Positions 59,191 through 64,000 of a DNA stretch of 64,000 nt are shown piece by piece. Made by a program: the position numbers and the translations under genes. Source of the stretch: Imbricaverruca yamaguchii (Eukaryota > Arthropoda > Thecostraca > Neoverrucidae). Positions within the stretch are counted from its first letter, which is position 1; each line of letters starts with the position of its first letter. Below the pieces are notes generated by a model that was not told the DNA's origin, did no database searches, and saw only the letters and a program-made list of their open reading frames with translations. Location: assembly GCA_034440575.1 (NCBI GenBank), contig JAOTOL010001633.1:496001-560000 (forward strand). The letters are read 5' to 3'.

Positions 59191-61294
59191 GGGGGCCCAA
59201 GATGTCGTGCCTCATCGGGCGGAGAGGGAAGACTGGGATTGTTTTATGCAGTTTTCAAGATGCGTGCTCTAGAATAAAGCGAGTGTCATTCCTCACGGCC
59301 GCTTTCGACCCCAGGGTTCTACATGCTAGATGTTGCACGCATGGTTCTCAACATGCGTGCTCTGGGGTCGATCGATTGCCATTGTTCACGCCGCTCTAAT
59401 CCGAATGTACTATATGACGGATGTTAGGAACCGACTTGTCCCAATTATTCCTGACCGTTAGCCCAAGCTATGCTCAATATTTACTCGCATGAAGTCCTGT
59501 TTCATTGCGGCTCCTGTCCGCCAAATACCAAATAGCTGGTCCGAATCTATGCTAGTGCCCTCAAGCATTTTTATACTCAAGACAATGTATTCAAATGCAT
59601 AAGCATCGTACGCCATCATGAACGGTAAGTACTCTTGGCATACGGATCCTCCGCCTACCCGTCACCTCACCCCCTACCCTTCTTTACTAGACGTAATACG
59701 TGGGCGCCACCGGCCATTTCACATATCCTTACCACACGCACCACCCTCTTCGGTTAATCACCCCATGAATTACCGAGAGGTCCCTCATGGATCATGGCGA
59801 TGGTGCCGGGTGGGAATACACCAGCGGGGTCTGCTGAGTGTTGGCCATGAGATAGCGAGAAGGTGGAGGGAGAGCGGAAGTCAGTAACAGATTTTTGCTG
59901 GCGGCTCAGTTCGAATCTTCTGTGGCTGGCATCTTCGTCCGTTCCGTCTTCCACTCTCGGGCACCTTGTCTCCATGTCGTGCTGCCCGCTTTCTTGATTG
60001 TTTCCCTCGCTCCGCCCCCCCGCCCGGTGTAGTTCCTTGCCACTCCCTGGTCTTCAGGTTGAAAGTTTTGCATGCCGATTTGCGGGGATGCGCCATTTTC
60101 ACGTTCGTGTCCTTCTGGCATGCTATTCTTGATGCCGCCTAGGGCCTTCGTGACATTTCTCCACCACCATTGTTTCTTGATTTTCATAGTAGGTGGCGAC
60201 AATCTGAAGTTTCTAGGGGGGGTCACTGGCCTCACAGTTGATAGGCATTTCCTCATCTGTTGTGATGAACAGGCGGCCAAATGGTGGGGAAGCGGAGACA
60301 AAACGAGGTGCTTAGGCTTGGCTTACGCGTTTTATTACTCTAGACCAATCGCTCCCACCTTTGATCTGCGCAGTTTCGCGACGTTTTGGTTCGGCTTGGC
60401 TTCAAAGCATTCTTGTGGTTGGTGATCGTGCGTGGGATGGCAAACGTCGTCCGGCGCTATCGTTTGGCTTCCAAGATTCACGGCAAAGTGTAAAATGTAA
60501 ACCTGCTTACACTTTTAAACGTTGCGTATGCATGCCGGGAGAAGTTTTGACCCAACTAATCCAACTGTGTGTGAACGCCTCTCTTAACTTGTATGCTCAT
60601 GGCGGTCAGTGCATATTGGAAAACCTGTGTGCCAATTTGAAAGGAAATCTAAGGAGTCCAACCTAAACGACCCTGACTTTGACCTTCAATATCTTAGTTG
60701 TTTGTGAATTTCTCTCTTAGGTTTACTATTTGTGATAATCAGTGCGTGACGTGCTACCAGTGCAGAAATTTTGAAGGGAATCTGAAGAGTTCGTACTTTC
60801 TCGACATCCGCGAATGTCTCTGTGTGAATATGAATTTGTCGCTAATTTGACAAAAGTTGCCAATTTGACGAACGTGGGGAGACGTCCCAGTCCACACACC
60901 TGCTGCTGGGGAACGCGGTGTGTTTTTCGCTTCGACTGACCAAAGGTTGGGTATATCCCGGTGAGCAAAGTGACTCTTTCAAAGCGATAGTTGTGTTTTC
61001 AAGGGTATTATAATTGTTGTACCGTTAAACCGTTGATGCGTAGCCACCATCAAACTGTCGCAGCAGCTCCACATAATATTAGTAGGCATTCCGGGCGGAG
61101 GACCAGGCGGCCGTGGTCAGAGTACCCCTGTGATTGTGTCATGATTCTTTCACATTTAATTGCTACATGACCAATGTAGTCGATGCGCCCTTAAGCCCTT
61201 TCACATTTAATTAAGCTTTAATACTTTGACTTCATGATGGAACCCATCGTGTTGCCCTAGCAGCTTCGAATAATCATCTAAAAGCTGTTGACAT
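59191..61294. other. Unassigned, with a diverged ~132-bp tandem pair
   Basis: At 60570-60660 and 60700-60795 two segments match loosely (GTGTGAACGCCTCTCTTA against TTGTGAATTTCTCTCTTA, then GAAAGGAAATCTAAGGAGT against GAAGGGAATCTGAAGAGT). The 5' noncoding exon of the DCAF1-like gene could lie in this stretch or in the foldback, but I cannot point to it. Confidence 0.35.
59906..60301 (-). pseudogene. Possible fragment of a LINE C-terminal region
   Basis: A 131-codon frame includes RETIKKAGSTTWRQGAREWK, which recalls the (R/K)xIRKxAGxTWxRxARDRxxW segment after the reverse transcriptase in several LINE families. The catalytic domain is absent. This is a weak single-motif resemblance and could be chance. 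Confidence 0.2.
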
Positions 61295-62101
61295 GAGCCA
61301 GGTGACATGAGAGAGCTAATTTCATGTCAGATTGAAAATCAGATTGATGTCAGATTGATCAACACAACTCCCTGTCTTGCAGTGCCATCCATTGTTCACT
61401 TTGTTTCTATGCTTTGATGTGACCAAACATGATGATGTGTATTTAGAATGCAGTCAGAATATGGTATTGGTCTCTAAATCCATAGGATTCCATACTGGTG
61501 GTCAGGAACCATTATGATGGTTTAGTAAATTTGTGTTTTATTGGAAGGTGATATAATGCTGTGTTCATTAGTATGGTTAACTTAATATGGTGATTCATTT
61601 CCATTAAAATGCCTCAGTTTCCAAAACAATTGTTTTTCATGTACATACAAAGTATGGCACTATTGACTAGACCTCATTTGTGCTGAATATGCTGCCAGCA
61701 GTGTGGCTGGTGTGGCTGTGACGAGGGTATGGGTAGATACCTGGTGTGGCCAGGCCAATAATCCACTGACAATCTATACATGACTTAAAACCAGGGTGGG
61801 AAACATACTTTTCGGGTATGGAGTCAGAGTGCAAACAGATTTCTTTTGGAGTACATTTTCATGGATATATTATTTTTGTGTGGAATCTATTTGCCAGTAC
61901 CTGACAGGTAAATTGTATGTATCTAGTCAGTACCTACATGATATGCTTAAGTAATATACATCATCATTTTTGGTCACATCAAAGCATAGAAACAAAGTGA
62001 ACAATGGATGGCACTGCAAGACAGGGAGTTGTGTTGATCAATCTGACATCAATCTGATTTGAAATCTGACATGAAATTAGCTCTCTCATGTCACATGGCT
62101 C
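61295..62101. repeat. Foldback repeat with two ~146-base arms and a 513-base spacer
   Basis: The arms at 61295-61442 and 61956-62101 are reverse complements with only a few differences. Both contain GACATGAGAGAGCTAATTTC, ATGTCAGATTGATCAACACA, ACTCCCTGTCTTGCAGTGCC and TATGCTTTGATGTGACCAAA. The spacer has no open frame. It could be a foldback or MITE transposon. A transcript would form a long hairpin. Confidence 0.85.
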
Positions 62102-63165
62102 TCTGACCTGGTTGGCTCCCCAAATTCTCAAGTTATGTCACCTGAGGATTAGTATGTAACAGATTGATGGGATCTGGAGGTGTGCCAGTCCTGGAGATCA
62201 GAAAAATGGTGTGATCAGATAGACACAACAGGTAGCAGGAACTGGAAAGCATACCTTAAGCACAATATAAATACTTTTAAGTAACCACTATATCTACTGG
62301 GTGTGATTTTGTCACCTAAGATTTATAATACAAGTATGGCAAAATTTAATACAGAGAGTCAAAGCAACCCTTCAAAATCTTATTATGGTACACCCATGAT
62401 TGATATATTTTTGTATTAATTCAGGAATTTTCCAAGATTCAATTCTAGTGCAGCTAGTAATGCAGTAAGCTCTGCTAAGGTTACTACCTGCTTAGGCAAT
62501 TAATTATATATGGCACAGCATCTGAGGCAAAACATTATGTTCCTACAAGCTGCTGATGAATATCTGTGAGCCAATTTCAAAGAATGTACAGATGTACTTG
62601 CCAAAAGTTCCAGTTCTAGCATGCCAGGGATCTGGATGGCAGAATGGTTGTGAAAATGAATAGACATCTAGGTACTACTTTATGAACCCTCATGTATGCA
62701 ATGTCAGCCATTTATAACTCATGTGGGTGGATATGCATAAGAGCTATAAACACTCCAGTGTATTTGTAGCCCTGTACATATTATTGCATTCAGGCAGTAG
62801 GACCTTGAATTTTGTAATAATTATAATACATCGAATGCATAAGGAAGTTTCCAAGTTAGTAAAAATTTCAATATATTCTCTATTAAGTAAGAATGACATA
62901 CCTCAAAATGTACAAGATGGAATAGTAACAGGAGGGACACAATGGTAGCATGAAAGGTTTTGACATGGAAGCTGACCATGGACCAGGCTCAGTTCCTTGA
63001 AATCCAATTGATTATTGATTGCATGATGGCCATATTTCCCATCAATTCTCAAACATATTCTCAGAAACTGCATTTGTTTAATTAAGGATCAAGATAATTG
63101 GGAGGCCAGTATGGGGAATACCTTGTTTTAACCACACTGTTGTTTATTTCCAGATATTTTAAAGT

Positions 63166-63281
63166 ATGGTGCCAGGTGCAGGACCCAATACCCTGAGTAT
63201 TGGTGAGCTGAATGAGCTCATCAAGACATGGGAGGACAGCATCCGAGACACAAATTGGGATCCAACACCCACCATCAAGAG
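63166..63281 (+). CDS. Probable first coding exon of a DCAF1 (VprBP/mahjong)-like gene
   Basis: DCAF1 is the large substrate receptor of the CUL4-DDB1 ubiquitin ligase. The exon lies between a good acceptor (tttatttccag|ATATT, exon start 63154) and the donor AAGAG|GTAAGG. An in-frame TAA at 63160 makes ATG 63166 the initiator. It encodes 38 residues plus two bases: MVPGAGPNTLS, IGELNELIKTWEDSI, RDTNWDPTPTIK. The pattern of a helix ending in TWE, a polar stretch, then (P/T)xPT(I/L)xR resembles the N-terminus of DCAF1 proteins just before their LxxLIExET segment. The next exon would have to supply that segment, and it is not in the window. Exon structure is well supported. The family call is from memory of a short region and is tentative. 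Confidence 0.45.
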
Positions 63282-64000
63282 GTAAGGATGAAGCCTGGGC
63301 ATAACAAACCATCTAATGGTAGGTTTGCAGGTCTGCAATGCTTGATGCATTTGGTGCATATGATTGAAGCAACTCCGTGGGTGTGAAGGTTAAATTTGAG
63401 TTTTAAGAGTATCATAATACTAGTTCAGATAGACTAAACTGATTCTGAACCCAGCTAATGCTAAGTTTTGCAGCAAAGCTAATCTTTATAGATTTGTCTA
63501 TTCCTATCAGGATATTTTCCATTGGTACATGGCTTTTTCATATAACCTTAGCTTCACACTGATGTTTGTGAGTATTGAGTAAGCAGAATATGAATACCCA
63601 CCAGGGGTGGAGGCTCATGCACTTTTGGTTTTGCTGGTGCAACACAAGTACAAATATTGGGGTTATGCAACATCATTGGTTTTATCTTCTTGCTAATGGT
63701 AACTCATTATTGGTATTCACCCTCTGAATTTGGAAAGGGCAAGACATTCCTTTCAAAGAAAGGGACAAATGTTTCTCATCTGTCATCTGTCCAAGTACAA
63801 CAGGGTTTCTTCATTGATGGAAATGCAAATATGTGTGGTTCTGCCAATGTAATGCTGCTAAATTTTGTTGTTTAACATTAGGTGTATGCCATTACATGAA
63901 GGGTGTTTACATCAGTTACACACTTCAATGCATATTATTAATATGCATTATTATATTGTCATATACTATGATATATTTGTATTAATATGTATGTACACAA
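63282..64000 (+). other. First intron of the DCAF1-like gene, continuing past the window
   Basis: AT-rich, starting GTAAGGATGAAG. No second coding exon with the expected LIExET segment occurs before the end. Confidence 0.4.

Overview
The window is eukaryotic nuclear DNA, almost certainly from an invertebrate animal. It has split genes with GT/AG introns, tRNA-derived SINEs, DNA transposons with target-site duplications, and much tandem and dispersed repeat DNA. I cannot place the species from sequence alone. No bacterial operons, CRISPR array, rRNA or convincing functional tRNA gene is visible.

Two cellular genes can be supported. The first is a complete minus-strand gene for the ER-Golgi cargo lectin ERGIC-53 (LMAN1), with eight coding exons between 51655 and 40261. 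All splice phases agree. They give a 502-residue protein with a signal peptide, an L-type lectin domain, a coiled-coil stalk, a paired-cysteine hinge, one membrane span and a C-terminal KKFY. The second is the probable first coding exon (63166-63281, plus strand) of a DCAF1-like ubiquitin-ligase receptor that runs off the right edge.

Layout: 170-2050 is a very diverged satellite of about 32 bp period, which recurs at 36080-36980, 52210-53370 and 58540-59190. 3880-9650 is one copy of a long dispersed repeat (here called R1) containing degenerate ~270-bp tandem units. It is interrupted by a 3.4-kb hAT-like transposon (5618-9019). 9650-31500 holds other dispersed repeats (R3, R4, R5), SINEs, minisatellites (including a 49-bp array of about 22 units) and a truncated hAT/ZMYM-type transposase. 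31500-39100 is mostly unassigned, with microsatellites and a minisatellite next to a CG-rich island. 39500-51800 is the LMAN1 locus, where three exon edges are duplicated as tandem arrays in the adjoining introns. 52200-59200 holds satellite and the second R1 copy, interrupted by a 276-bp MITE. 59200-64000 has a large foldback repeat and the DCAF1-like exon.

The two R1 copies serve as each other's empty sites. This confirms the 8-bp target duplications of both the 3.4-kb element (GTGTGCAA) and the MITE (CTGGAGGG). The 3.4-kb element has unusually long (~385 bp) terminal inverted repeats and carries the remains of a protein family I associate with multicopy, unclassified invertebrate genes. 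This element and the splice-edge minisatellites of LMAN1 are the two observations most worth following up.
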